Assembly: GCF_900104175.1 (NCBI RefSeq)
Contig: NZ_FNIX01000001.1
Coordinates: 1,253,975-1,317,974 of the forward strand
DNA length: 64,000 nt
Origin: Lentzea jiangxiensis
GTDB taxonomy: Bacteria > Actinomycetota > Actinomycetes > Mycobacteriales > Pseudonocardiaceae
Direction: 5' to 3'
The notes under the pieces are model-generated. The model had not been told where the DNA came from, made no database searches, and saw only the letters and a list, made by a program, of their open reading frames with translations. Positions within the stretch are counted from its first letter, which is position 1; each line of letters opens with the position of its first letter. Below, piece after piece: positions 32,323 through 40,640 of this stretch. The position numbers and the translations under genes were made by a program.

Positions 32323-32826
32323 ATGGGGAAACTCCCGGCCGCCCTGGGCGCGGTCGTCCTGCTCGCCGCGGTTCTCGTCGTGCCGGCGCGGGCGTCCGCC
32401 GAGCCCGTCACGTTCCCCAAGCTCCACGGCTCGGGCCGCGGCGGCACGATCAGCCTCCCCGGGACGGGCAGGTGCCTCGACGCGGCGCTGGAGGAGATCG
32501 ACCGCGACGGCGGCAAGGTGCAGATGTGGACGTGCGGCCTCGCCGGTGACGAGCAGCAGTGGCGCTACGACCACCTCCCCGAGATCGGCGCCGGCGCGTA
32601 CATCGTCAACCAGGCCAACGGCAAGTGCCTCGAGGTCGCCCCGGAGGAGCTCGGCGTCGAGGGCGGCAGGCTCCAGATGTGGGACTGCGCCGGCCGCGTG
32701 GAGCAGCGGTGGGAGGTCATCCACCACCAGGGCGACCTGTTCCTCACGAGCAAGGCGACCAAGGGTGTCCTCGGCGTGTGGAGCGTTCACGAGGGCGCGC
32801 CGATCGGTGTGCACGGCAAGAGCTGA
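32323..32826 (+). CDS. Small secreted ricin-type lectin
   Basis: 167-aa exported protein. Signal peptide: MGKLPAALGAVVLLAAVLVVPARASA, cut near residue 26. The mature part has two ricin-type beta-trefoil units, GRCLDAALEE ... VQMWTC ... QQW and GKCLEVAPEE ... LQMWDC ... QRW, with the Q-x-W motifs typical of carbohydrate-binding modules; a third unit is degenerate (SKATKGVLGVWSV). No catalytic domain is attached. TAACGT lies 8 nt before the ATG. It sits inside the biotin region but has no obvious role in it. Confidence 0.82.
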   Translation: MGKLPAALGAVVLLAAVLVVPARASAEPVTFPKLHGSGRGGTISLPGTGRCLDAALEEIDRDGGKVQMWTCGLAGDEQQWRYDHLPEIGAGAYIVNQANGKCLEVAPEELGVEGGRLQMWDCAGRVEQRWEVIHHQGDLFLTSKATKGVLGVWSVHEGAPIGVHGKS

Positions 32827-32853
32827 GAGCCACGACGACGCCCCCGTGCGCCT

Positions 32854-33108
32854 CTACGACGAGGGCTGGACGCCGATCGCGGCCGCGAGCTGCGTGTCGG
32901 TCGGCTCGACCAGGACGTCCCCGCCCGGCAGCACCAGGACGGGGATGTTCTGACGTCCGGAGAGCTCGACGGCCCGATCACGCGCCGCGTCGTCGTTCGC
33001 GACGTCGACGTAGGTGAACGGCACGTTGTTGCGGGTCAGCCAGGACTTGGCCCGGCGGCAGTCACCACACCACTCGGCGCCGTACATCACGATCGGTTGC
33101 TCAGTCAT
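32854..33108 (-). CDS. Glutaredoxin/mycoredoxin-like protein
   Basis: 84-aa thioredoxin-fold protein of the glutaredoxin-like family used with mycothiol in actinobacteria. The redox motif is WCGDC near residues 13-17, followed by RRAKSWL, and the cis-Pro region is NIPVLVLPGGDVLVEP. It is on the minus strand, divergent from bioD, with TACCGT 6 nt before its ATG. The CGDC centre differs from the CGYC of mycoredoxin-1, so partner preference may differ. Confidence 0.85.
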   Translation of the reverse strand: MTEQPIVMYGAEWCGDCRRAKSWLTRNNVPFTYVDVANDDAARDRAVELSGRQNIPVLVLPGGDVLVEPTDTQLAAAIGVQPSS

Positions 33109-33144
33109 GCCTTCACGGTAGGTGACGTCCTAAGGTGATGGTTC

Positions 33145-33864
33145 GTGAGCGTGCTGGTGATCACCGGAACCGGGACCGAGGTCGGCAAGACCGCCGTCAC
33201 CGCGGGCATCGCGGCGCTGGCCAGGGCAGAGGGAAGACGGGTCGCGGTGCTCAAGCCCGCGCAGACCGGTCTGCTGCCCGGCGAGCCCGGCGACGTGGCG
33301 GAGGTGGCGCGGCTGGCGGGCGACGTGACGACGCGTGAGCTGGTCAGGTACCCCGACCCGCTGGCGCCGGCCACCGCGGCCAGACGCGCGGGCATGGCCA
33401 CCCTGCGCCCCCAGGAGGTCGCCGCCGAGGTGACGAAGCTCGACGAGACCCACGACCTGGTGCTGGTCGAGGGTGCCGGCGGGGTGCTGGTGCGGTTCGA
33501 CGAGGCCGGGTCGACCCTGGCCGACATCGCGTGGGCCGTGAACGCGCCCGTCCTGATCGTGGCCCAGGCCGGGCTCGGGACCCTGAACGCGACGGCGCTG
33601 ACGGCGGAGGCACTGCAGCGGCGCGGGCTGGAGTCGATCGGCGTGGTCGTCGGCAGCTGGCCGTCGAACCCCGACCTCGCGTCCCTCACGAACCTGGCCG
33701 ACCTGCCCGAGGCGGCGGGTGCCCCGTTGCTCGGCGCGCTGCCGCAAGGTGTGACGAAGCTCGGCTCCGTGGACTTCCTGCGGGTGGCCAGGAGAGCGTT
33801 CTCACCCTGGTTCGGGGGCGAGTTCGACCCGGAGACGTTCGCGGCTCAATTCGCGGTCCAGTGA
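33145..33864 (+). CDS. bioD: Dethiobiotin synthetase
   Basis: ATP-dependent carboxylase converting DAPA to dethiobiotin. 239 aa. The P-loop is GTGTEVGKT (residues 8-16); the substrate-binding KPAQTG and the EGAGGVLVRF segment follow, with LIVAQAGLGTLNAT typical for BioD. GTG 33145 is preceded by TAAGGT with 8 nt spacing, so the gene is probably leaderless with its own promoter. bioB follows 71 bp downstream. Confidence 0.96.
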   Translation: MSVLVITGTGTEVGKTAVTAGIAALARAEGRRVAVLKPAQTGLLPGEPGDVAEVARLAGDVTTRELVRYPDPLAPATAARRAGMATLRPQEVAAEVTKLDETHDLVLVEGAGGVLVRFDEAGSTLADIAWAVNAPVLIVAQAGLGTLNATALTAEALQRRGLESIGVVVGSWPSNPDLASLTNLADLPEAAGAPLLGALPQGVTKLGSVDFLRVARRAFSPWFGGEFDPETFAAQFAVQ

Positions 33865-33935
33865 CCTACGTCGCTCCACGATGAAGGATCCAGTGCGGCA
33901 TAGTGCACGCCAGGCCACAGTGAGGAGGAGAGACC

Positions 33936-34952
33936 GTGACCGCAGCACCGGAACAGATCGACGTGCTCGACGAGGCTCGTGAGCAGGTGCTCGAACGAGG
34001 CGTCGGGCTCACCGAGGCCCAGGTGCTGAAGGTGCTCGAGCTCCCCGACGACCGGATCCCCGAGCTGCTGGCACTGGCGCACGAGGTCCGCGAGCGCTGG
34101 TGCGGCCCCGAGGTCGAGGTCGAGGGCATCGTCTCGCTCAAGACCGGCGGCTGCCCCGAGGACTGCCACTTCTGCTCGCAGTCCGGCCAGTTCCCCTCGC
34201 CCGTGCGCTCGGCGTGGCTCGACATCCCGGGCCTGGTCCGCGCGGCGCGGCAGACCCGCGACACCGGCGCGACCGAGTTCTGCATCGTCGCGGCCGTGCG
34301 CGGCCCGGACAAGCGGCTGCTCTCGCAGGTGCGCGACGGCATCAAGGCCATCCGCGCCGACGGCAACGACATCCAGATCGCCTGCTCGCTCGGCATGCTC
34401 ACCCAGGAGCAGGTCGACGAGCTCGTGGCGATGGGCGTGCACCGCTACAACCACAACCTCGAGACGGCCCGCTCGCACTTCCCGAACGTCGTCACCACGC
34501 ACTCCTGGGAGGAGCGCTGGGACACGTTGCGGATGATCCGCGACGCCGGCATGGAGGTCTGCTGCGGCGGCATCATCGGCATGGGGGAGACCCTGGCGCA
34601 GCGCGCGGAGTTCGCCGTGCAGCTCGCCGAGCTGGAGCCCGACGAGGTCCCGCTGAACTTCCTCATCCCGAACCCCGGCACGCCGTACGAGAACTACCCG
34701 GTCGTGGAGGGCGCCGAGGCGCTGCGCACGGTCGGCGCGTTCCGCCTCGCCCTGCCGCGCACGATCCTGCGGTTCGCGGGCGGCCGTGAGCTCACGTTCG
34801 GCGACCTGGGCGCGAAGCAGGGCATGCTCGGCGGCATCAACGCGATCATCGTCGGCAACTACCTGACGAACCTCGGCCGCCCGGCGCAGCAGGACCTCGA
34901 CATGCTCGAGGAGCTGTCGATGCCCATCAAGGCGCTGAGCCAGACCCTGTGA
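33936..34952 (+). CDS. bioB: Biotin synthase
   Basis: Radical-SAM enzyme inserting sulfur into dethiobiotin. The SAM [4Fe-4S] motif CPEDCHFC (C73, C77, C80) is intact. Further family segments are [23 protein letters not shown] and the C-terminal ILRFAGGRE with the Arg ligand of the [2Fe-2S] cluster. 338 aa is normal. GTG 33936 has GAGGAG 7 nt upstream. The stop overlaps bsaP by 4 bp, consistent with a dedicated partner protein. Confidence 0.97.
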   Translation: MTAAPEQIDVLDEAREQVLERGVGLTEAQVLKVLELPDDRIPELLALAHEVRERWCGPEVEVEGIVSLKTGGCPEDCHFCSQSGQFPSPVRSAWLDIPGLVRAARQTRDTGATEFCIVAAVRGPDKRLLSQVRDGIKAIRADGNDIQIACSLGMLTQEQVDELVAMGVHRYNHNLETARSHFPNVVTTHSWEERWDTLRMIRDAGMEVCCGGIIGMGETLAQRAEFAVQLAELEPDEVPLNFLIPNPGTPYENYPVVEGAEALRTVGAFRLALPRTILRFAGGRELTFGDLGAKQGMLGGINAIIVGNYLTNLGRPAQQDLDMLEELSMPIKALSQTL

Positions 34953-35149
34953 TGATCACTACCGTGTACTGCTCCTTCTGCGGCAAAGAGGAAGCCGACG
35001 GCGACCACGCGTTCTGCCGTCAGCGGTTGTCGATGATCGATCCGCCCAGGTACTGCGGGGAGTGTGCGCGCCGCATGGTCGTCCAGGTGACCCCGGACGG
35101 CTGGACGGCGCGCTGCAGCCGCCACGGGGAGACCGGGTCCGCTCGGTAG
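34949..35149 (+). CDS. bsaP: Biotin synthase auxiliary protein BsaP
   Basis: 66-aa Cys-rich protein directly coupled to bioB (GTGA overlap; ATG one codon later is an alternative start). It carries YCSFCG near the N-terminus, a middle Cys in HAFCRQR, and YCGECARRM, with a final Cys in ARCSRHG; these Cys would hold an Fe-S cluster or Zn. Position and sequence match the small mycobacterial protein Rv1590, reported to be an auxiliary factor for biotin synthase. I infer it supports cluster assembly or repair on BioB. Confidence 0.88.
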   Translation: MMITTVYCSFCGKEEADGDHAFCRQRLSMIDPPRYCGECARRMVVQVTPDGWTARCSRHGETGSAR

Positions 35150-35162
35150 TAACCTCTCGCGA

Positions 35163-35756
35163 ATGGACGAGAACGCAGCGCCGGTGAGCACCGAACCCGT
35201 GCCGGAGCCGCCGTACGTCTACCACTACTACCTCCGGCCACGGCCGAAGGTGGTGGTGAAGCGGGACCTGCTGCCGGGCCTGGTGGTCGCGCTGACGACG
35301 TTCGCGGCCGGGCTGCCCGCGGCCTGCCTGTGGTCGTGGCTCGCCCCGGCGCAGCTCAAGATCGTCTCGGCGCAGGACGGCAAGTTCTACCCGATCGGCG
35401 TGGAGAGCTACCACCGGCTCGACGCGCTGATGGTGTTCGTGCTGATCGGTCTCGGCGCGGGCGTGGTCACCGGCATCTCGGTGTGGCTGCTGCGGCAGCG
35501 GCGCGGTCCCGTGGCGATGCTCGGCATGACCGCGGGCTCGTTCGGCGCGGCCTGGTTCGCGCAGTACCTGGGCGGCTCGCTGGCCGCCGGCCGCTACCCG
35601 ATGCCGTCGACGATCAAGGCGAACGACACCCTGCTCGTGGCTCCGGCCCTGGAGACGTGGTGGGGAATCCTCGCGTGGCCGCTGGGCGCGGCTCTCGCCT
35701 ACGGCTGCTGCGCGGCGTGGAACGGCCTGGACGACCTGGGGCGGCGCCTCGGCTGA
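35163..35756 (+). CDS. DUF2567-type membrane protein
   Basis: 197-aa integral membrane protein matching the mycobacterial neighbour of bsaP (Rv1591). A Pro-rich cytoplasmic N-terminus with YVYHYYLRPRPK is followed by four membrane helices around residues 39-62, 87-110, 116-135 and 157-180. An extracytoplasmic loop after helix 1 holds LKIVSAQDGKFYPIGVESYHR. Function unknown; the conserved position suggests a link to biotin or membrane metabolism. TAACCT lies 7 nt before the ATG, so it is probably leaderless. Confidence 0.78.
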   Translation: MDENAAPVSTEPVPEPPYVYHYYLRPRPKVVVKRDLLPGLVVALTTFAAGLPAACLWSWLAPAQLKIVSAQDGKFYPIGVESYHRLDALMVFVLIGLGAGVVTGISVWLLRQRRGPVAMLGMTAGSFGAAWFAQYLGGSLAAGRYPMPSTIKANDTLLVAPALETWWGILAWPLGAALAYGCCAAWNGLDDLGRRLG

Positions 35757-35776
35757 AGCACCGCCCTCGTGGTGGC

Positions 35777-36499
35777 CTATCCGACCCGATAGGCGAAGTC
35801 GGGCATGTCCGTCACGAACATCTGCCCCGGCGCGTGCGTGATCGCGAACGGCGGCCTGGACTTCATCAGCACCGCCTGCGGGGTCACCCCGCACGCCCAG
35901 AACACCGGCACGTCACCGGGTTCGTGCTCCACGGCGTCGCCGAAGTCCGGTACGCCGACGTCGGAGATCCCGAGCATCTTCGGGTCGCCGGCGCCCACCG
36001 GCGCCCCGTGCACCGAAGGCATGAGCGCCGTGACCTTGTGCGCCACGTCCACAAGGGACTCCGGGATCCAGCGCATCGACACGACCATCGGTCCGTGCAG
36101 CCTCCCGGCGGGCCGGCACTGGATGTCCGTGACGAACATGGAGACGTTCCTGCCCTGCTCGACGTGCCGCAGCGGCACCCCCGCGTTCACGAGGGCGGTC
36201 TCGAACGTGAAGCTGCAGCCGATCAGGAACGTCACCAGGTCGTCGCGCCAGAACCCGGTCGCGTCCTCCGGTTCCGCTGTCAGCTCACCGTTCTCCCAGA
36301 CCCGGTAGCGCGGTGCGTGCGTGCGCACGTCGGCGTCCCGCTTGAGCGCGCTGACCGTCTCGCCCGCGTCCAGCACGTCGAGCACCGGGCACGGCTTGGG
36401 GTTGCGGTGGGTGAAGAGGAGGAAGTCGTACGCCCAGTCCCCGGGGATGGCGACGAGGTTGGCCTGCGCCTGTCCCGGCGCCTGTCCCGCGGTCGTCAT
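35777..36499 (-). CDS. DUF1445 putative hydro-lyase (D-glutamate cyclase family)
   Basis: 240-aa cytoplasmic enzyme of the DUF1445 family, annotated as putative hydro-lyase and including D-glutamate cyclase homologues. Recognisable family stretches are NLVAIPGDWAYDFLLFTHRNPKPCPVLDV (in parts), FLIGCSFTFETAL, MVVSMRWIP and FWACGVTPQAVLM near the C-terminus. It is the second gene of an operon, overlapping the MFS transporter by 4 bp (ATG 36499), so it probably acts on a compound imported by that transporter. Confidence 0.85.
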   Translation of the reverse strand: MTTAGQAPGQAQANLVAIPGDWAYDFLLFTHRNPKPCPVLDVLDAGETVSALKRDADVRTHAPRYRVWENGELTAEPEDATGFWRDDLVTFLIGCSFTFETALVNAGVPLRHVEQGRNVSMFVTDIQCRPAGRLHGPMVVSMRWIPESLVDVAHKVTALMPSVHGAPVGAGDPKMLGISDVGVPDFGDAVEHEPGDVPVFWACGVTPQAVLMKSRPPFAITHAPGQMFVTDMPDFAYRVG

Positions 36500-37740
36500 T
36501 CGAGCTCCTTGTTGACCGTCTCCGGCAGCCAGACCAGTGCGACGACGGCGATCCCGTACGCGGCCGCCCCGAACAGCATCGCACCGCCGATGCCCAGCCG
36601 GTCGGCCATGAACCCGACCAGCCCGGGGAACACCGCGCCGAACGCGCGCCCGAGGTTGTAGGTGAAGCCCTGCCCCGTGCCGCGCAGCTGCGTCGGGTAG
36701 AGCTCGCTGAGGTAGCTGCCGAACCCGCTGAAGATGGCGGACATGCAGAACCCGAGCGGGAAACCGAGGAACATGACCAACGTGTTGGCACCGTTGGGGA
36801 TCTGCGTGTACGCCACGATCAGCAACGCGCTGGCGACCGCGAACAGCGTGAAGGTCTTCTTGCGCCCCAGGTGGTCCGTCAGGTAGCCGCCGCACACGTA
36901 CCCGATCCACGCACCGGTGATGAGGAACGCGAGGTACCCGCCCGTGCCGATGATCGTGAGCCCGCGCCCGGTCTGCAGGAACGCCGGCAACCACAGGGCG
37001 AGCGTGTAGTACCCGCCCTGCACACCCGTTGCGAGCAACGCCGCGAACAGCGTGGTCTTGAGGATCGGCCCCTGGAAGATCTTCGGGAACGTCCCGCGCG
37101 CCCTGGGCTGCGCCTTGACCTCGGGAGCGTCGTCGACGTTGCGGCGCACGTAGAAGATGAGGACCGCGGGCAGCGCGCCCGTCCAGAACATGACCCGCCA
37201 GCTGATGGCGGGATCGGCCAAGCTCGCCACCAGCGTGTTGACGACGACGGCGAGCCCCCAGCCCACGGCCCACGCGCTCTGGATGAACGCCACCGTGCGC
37301 CCGCGGTACTTCGGCTTGCAGTACTCGGCCACGAGGATCGCCCCGGCCGCCCACTCGCCACCGAAACCGAGGCCCTGCAACGCCCGGAAGACCAGCAGCG
37401 TCTCGTAGTTCGTCGCGAAGCCGCACAGCACGGTGAAGAACGCGTACGCCGCGACGGTGATGATCAGCGTCCTCGACCGCCCGAACCGGTCGGCCATGAC
37501 GCCCGCCACCGCGCCGCCGATGGCGCTCATCAGCAGCGTGCTCGTGCCCAGCAGGCCCGCTTCCGCCTTGGTGAGGCCGAAGTAGCCGGTGATCGCGACC
37601 AGGCTCAACGGCAGAACCCAGTAGTCGTACGAGTCCAGCCCATAGCCGCCGAACGCGCCGATGAACGCGCGCCTGCCCTTCTGGCCGAGACTGCGGAACC
37701 AGGCGAACCGGCCTGTGTCCTCGGTCGTGGTCGTGCTCAT
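36496..37740 (-). CDS. MFS metabolite:H+ symporter
   Basis: 414-aa major-facilitator transporter with 12 predicted helices. The loop 2-3 signature is GVMADRFGRSRTL and the loop 8-9 copy is GGYLTDHLGRKKTF. YGLDSYDYWVLPLSL in helix 1 with a buried Asp, and GFGGEWAAGA in helix 4, are typical of the aromatic-acid/sialate:H+ symporter families. It leads the DUF1445 operon, with GAGGTG 4 nt before the ATG. A GntR-type palindrome lies in its promoter. Likely substrate: an organic or amino acid. Confidence 0.88.
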   Translation of the reverse strand: MSTTTTEDTGRFAWFRSLGQKGRRAFIGAFGGYGLDSYDYWVLPLSLVAITGYFGLTKAEAGLLGTSTLLMSAIGGAVAGVMADRFGRSRTLIITVAAYAFFTVLCGFATNYETLLVFRALQGLGFGGEWAAGAILVAEYCKPKYRGRTVAFIQSAWAVGWGLAVVVNTLVASLADPAISWRVMFWTGALPAVLIFYVRRNVDDAPEVKAQPRARGTFPKIFQGPILKTTLFAALLATGVQGGYYTLALWLPAFLQTGRGLTIIGTGGYLAFLITGAWIGYVCGGYLTDHLGRKKTFTLFAVASALLIVAYTQIPNGANTLVMFLGFPLGFCMSAIFSGFGSYLSELYPTQLRGTGQGFTYNLGRAFGAVFPGLVGFMADRLGIGGAMLFGAAAYGIAVVALVWLPETVNKELE

Positions 37741-37790
37741 GCGACACCTCGCAGCGTGGTGGAGGAGTGGTCGAATGTGATGTGGGACTC

Positions 37791-37820
37791 AGCGTATTGG
37801 ATTGTTGAACAATCCGACAA
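37791..37820 (-). promoter_or_regulatory. Promoter with GntR-type operator for the MFS operon
   Basis: On the minus strand a -35-like TTGTCG (37815-37820) and -10 TACGCT (37791-37796) are 18 bp apart. The spacer contains the perfect palindrome GGATTGTTGAACAATCC (37799-37815), which fits the FadR/FCD GntR consensus TNGTNNNACNA. A bound repressor would cover the promoter. No gntR gene is nearby in the window. Confidence 0.75.
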
Positions 37821-38160
37821 GACCACAATTCAACGATCCGACGATCGGTGGGTCACGGATGGGCTGAGCGGTGCTCCGGGATGCGGCTCAACGGGGCTGC
37901 GGAGGATGCGGAGGTGGCCGCGGTGGGCGTGGAACCGCACGCGTCTTCCGGAGCGGCCAGGCGAGAGCTGTACGGCCTGCTCAACGGGCAGCATGCGAAA
38001 TGGGCACGGCTGCGCGAAGGGGCACACTCCAGCCAGGACCGCCACCGAGCAGGTCGACCGGGCGGTCGGATGTGCGTTCAGCCGCCGGCCATCGAGGCCG
38101 GGCTTTCGGGTCCGCCCGCGCCCAGCGCGAACTCCCGGCGCGAACTCCCGGCCGAACCGC
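37821..38160. other. Gap between MFS operon and LON-domain gene
   Basis: About 340 bp with no gene I can support. It contains one exact 13-bp tandem duplication, GCGCGAACTCCCG twice, around 38126-38152. A plus-strand frame from an ATG near 37881 (RRELYGLLNGQHAKWARL) stays open but lacks a ribosome-binding site and any family signature. Confidence 0.45.
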
Positions 38161-38841
38161 CTAGTTGGGCGAAGGCACGTGCCCGAACTCCGTCAACGGC
38201 ACCGGAACGGCCTTCAAGGTGCTCAAGATCCCGGTCTCCCGGTGCAGCATCCGCCGCACCAGCCGCAAGCGGCGGGCCGGCGACCTCTCCTCCAGCAGCC
38301 GCTGCCGGTCGTCGACGGGCAGCAGGCAGTCCGCGGCCAGCAGGTACGACAACGCGCCGAGGTCCACGTCGTCGGCGGGGGAGGACCAGTCCTCCTGGTG
38401 CCATGCCGCCCCGCAGTACCGCTCGTGAGCCGCACGGGCCCCGCGTTCCAGGATGGGCACGACCTCCTGGGCCGCCTCCGGTACCGGGGCGTCGTCCACG
38501 TAGTCGACGTGCGCCAGCAGGTAAGGCGCGGTGGTGGTGTCCACGTCCAGCAACCGGAACCGCCGCACCCCGCGCGTCACGATGTCGAAGCGCCCCTCGG
38601 GCAGCGGACGTGCGTCGAGGAGGTCGGCCGAGCAGCCGATGTCCTGCAGGGAGCGGACGTTGTCGGCGCCCACCTCCCAGCCCTCCTTGATGCACACGAC
38701 GCCGAAGGTGCGGCCGAACAGCGAGCCGGTCATCAGGTCGACGACCAGCTGGCGGTAACGCGGTTCGAAGATGTGCAACGGCAGGGACGCCCCGGGCAAC
38801 AGCACGGTACCCAGGGGGAACAACGGAAGCGTCTCTGCCAC
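38161..38841 (-). CDS. LON substrate-binding domain protein
   Basis: 226-aa protein consisting of the N-terminal (substrate-recognition) domain of Lon without the ATPase or protease domains. Typical opening LPLFPLGTVLLPGASLPLHIFEPRYRQLV, then FGVVCIKEGWEVG and a helical C-terminal half with an Arg-rich stretch ERSPARRLRLVRRM. Function unknown; such stand-alone LON proteins are common in actinobacteria. TAACGT sits 7 nt before the GTG start at 38841, so it is probably leaderless. Confidence 0.87.
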   Translation of the reverse strand: MAETLPLFPLGTVLLPGASLPLHIFEPRYRQLVVDLMTGSLFGRTFGVVCIKEGWEVGADNVRSLQDIGCSADLLDARPLPEGRFDIVTRGVRRFRLLDVDTTTAPYLLAHVDYVDDAPVPEAAQEVVPILERGARAAHERYCGAAWHQEDWSSPADDVDLGALSYLLAADCLLPVDDRQRLLEERSPARRLRLVRRMLHRETGILSTLKAVPVPLTEFGHVPSPN

Positions 38842-38851
38842 GCGTGCAACG

Positions 38852-39556
38852 TTACGGGGTGGCTACTCCGCCTGCTGGACGGCCGGATCCCGGCGGCCTC
38901 AGCACGGCGAACGGATCGGTCACCTTGATTCCCTTGGCGCTGAACCGGAACAAGGCGGCCGGCCTGCCCCCGGACGGGCCGGGGGGTGCGGTGCCGCCCG
39001 TCGGTTCCAGCAGCAGGCGGCGGGAGAGCACGCGTTGCAGGTTCGTCGCGGAGACGCGGTAGCCCAGTGCGGCGGAGTAGTGGTCGCGCAGCAGGGAGAT
39101 GGTGAACTCCGGTGGTGCCAGGGCGAAACCGAGGTTCGTGTACGACAGCTTCGAGCCGAGCCTGTGCCGCGCCCGTCCGACGATCGAGGCGTGGTCGAAC
39201 GCCATCGCGGGGAGTTCGTCGACGCAGTGCCACATGGTGTCCGAGGGGACCTCGGGGTCGACGTCCGAGGGGACCAGCCCGAGGAACGCGGTCGCGACGA
39301 CGCGGGGGCCGGGAACTCGGTCCGGTGCGCTGAAGACGGCCAGCTGTTCGACGTGTGACAACTGTCGCACGTCGACTTTTTCCGCCAGCTGACGGCGGAT
39401 GGAGGACTCCACGTCCTCGTCGACCCGCAGCTCCCCACCGGGCAGCGACCAGCGGTGAGCGTGTGGTTCCCGTGCGCGCTCCCACAGCATGACCTGGAGT
39501 GACGCACCTCTCACCCGCAGCACAGCTGCCAGAACTTCATGTCCCACACCGGCCAC
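38852..39556 (-). CDS. NrtR-type Nudix-fold regulator of NAD synthesis
   Basis: 234-aa protein with an N-terminal Nudix fold ([33 protein letters not shown] in parts) and a C-terminal winged helix ending in [11 protein letters not shown] and [10 protein letters not shown]. The Nudix box is degenerate: the REUxEExGU core reads RQLAEKVDV, losing catalytic Glu residues, as in NrtR regulators that bind ADP-ribose. It is divergent from nadA-nadB-nadC with a palindrome between, the classic NrtR arrangement. GTG 39556 is preferred (TAGTAT box 7 nt upstream); GTG 39577 is an alternative. Confidence 0.88.
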   Translation of the reverse strand: MAGVGHEVLAAVLRVRGASLQVMLWERAREPHAHRWSLPGGELRVDEDVESSIRRQLAEKVDVRQLSHVEQLAVFSAPDRVPGPRVVATAFLGLVPSDVDPEVPSDTMWHCVDELPAMAFDHASIVGRARHRLGSKLSYTNLGFALAPPEFTISLLRDHYSAALGYRVSATNLQRVLSRRLLLEPTGGTAPPGPSGGRPAALFRFSAKGIKVTDPFAVLRPPGSGRPAGGVATP

Positions 39557-39577
39557 TCGGCTGATACTATCGGCCAC

Positions 39578-39600
39578 GTTTTCGACCAATAGGCGAAAAC
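39578..39600. promoter_or_regulatory. Palindrome between nrtR-like gene and nadA
   Basis: Perfect 7-bp inverted repeat GTTTTCG-N9-CGAAAAC, 20 bp upstream of the nadA start and overlapping the promoter side of the regulator. It is the probable operator for the NrtR-type protein. Confidence 0.78.
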
Positions 39601-39620
39601 CCCGGATCGAGGAGGCAGTG

Positions 39621-40640
39621 ATGGTCGCTACCGCAATCGTGGAGCGAACCGCGTCGGGTGTGTACGGCGGAGTCGAGCCGGACGCAGCATGGCGGGACGA
39701 GGTGTTGCGCCTCGCCGAGGAGCGGGATGCCGTCATCCTGGCGCACAACTACCAGCTGCCCGAGATCCAGGACATCGCCCACCACACCGGCGACTCCCTC
39801 GCGCTCAGCAGGATCGCCGCGCAGTCCGACGCGCGGACCATCATCTTCTGCGGCGTGCACTTCATGGCCGAGACCGCGAAGATCCTGAGCCCCGAGAAGA
39901 CGGTGCTCATCCCGGACGAGCGCGCGGGCTGTTCGCTCGCCGACTCGATCACCGGCGCGCAGCTGCGCGAGTGGAAGGCGCAGCACCCCGGCGCGGTCGT
40001 CGTGTCCTACGTGAACACCACGGCCGAGGTGAAGGCCGAGACCGACATCTGCTGCACGTCGTCGAACGCCGTCGACGTGGTGCGCTCCATCCCCGCCGAC
40101 CGCGAGGTGCTGTTCTGCCCGGACCAGTTCCTGGGCGCGCACGTCAAGCGCGAGACCGGCCGCGAGAACCTGCACATCTGGGCGGGTGAGTGCCACGTCC
40201 ACGCCGGCATCAACGGCCCCGAGCTGGCCGAGCGCGCCGCCGCGAACCCGGACGCCGACCTGTTCATCCACCCGGAGTGCGGCTGCGCCACCAGCGCGCT
40301 GTACCTGAGCGGCGAGGGCATCGTGCCGGCTGAGAAGGTCAAGATCCTCTCGACCGGCGACATGATCACCGCCGCGCGCAGCACGAACGCCCGCAAGGTG
40401 CTCGTCGCGACCGAGGTCGGCATGCTGCACCAGCTGCGCAAGGCCGCGCCGGAGATCGACTTCCGCGCCGTCAACGACCGCGCGTCGTGCACCTACATGA
40501 AGATGATCACGCCGGCGGCGCTGCTGCGGTGCGTGCGCGACGGCCTGGACGAGGTGCACGTCGACCTGGAGACCGCCCGGCGCGCCCGGGGTGCGGTGCA
40601 GCGCATGATCGAGATCGGCCAGCCCGGCGGCGGTGAGTGA
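39621..40640 (+). CDS. nadA: Quinolinate synthase
   Basis: [4Fe-4S] enzyme condensing iminoaspartate with dihydroxyacetone phosphate to quinolinate. 339 aa. Motifs: [38 protein letters not shown] and [11 protein letters not shown] with cluster Cys residues, plus CTYMKMITP near the C-terminus. ATG 39621 has GAGGAGG 5 nt upstream and lies just beyond the NrtR-type palindrome. First gene of the coupled nadA-nadB-nadC operon. Confidence 0.96.
   Translation: MVATAIVERTASGVYGGVEPDAAWRDEVLRLAEERDAVILAHNYQLPEIQDIAHHTGDSLALSRIAAQSDARTIIFCGVHFMAETAKILSPEKTVLIPDERAGCSLADSITGAQLREWKAQHPGAVVVSYVNTTAEVKAETDICCTSSNAVDVVRSIPADREVLFCPDQFLGAHVKRETGRENLHIWAGECHVHAGINGPELAERAAANPDADLFIHPECGCATSALYLSGEGIVPAEKVKILSTGDMITAARSTNARKVLVATEVGMLHQLRKAAPEIDFRAVNDRASCTYMKMITPAALLRCVRDGLDEVHVDLETARRARGAVQRMIEIGQPGGGE

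Noticed and set aside
37848-38690. Open frame between the MFS operon and the LON-domain gene
   Set aside because: Mostly antisense to the LON-domain gene; the unique part has no recognisable domain or start signal.
39554-39748. Longer N-terminus of the NrtR-type protein
   Set aside because: It would read through the operator and into nadA; leaderless signals support GTG 39556 or 39577.
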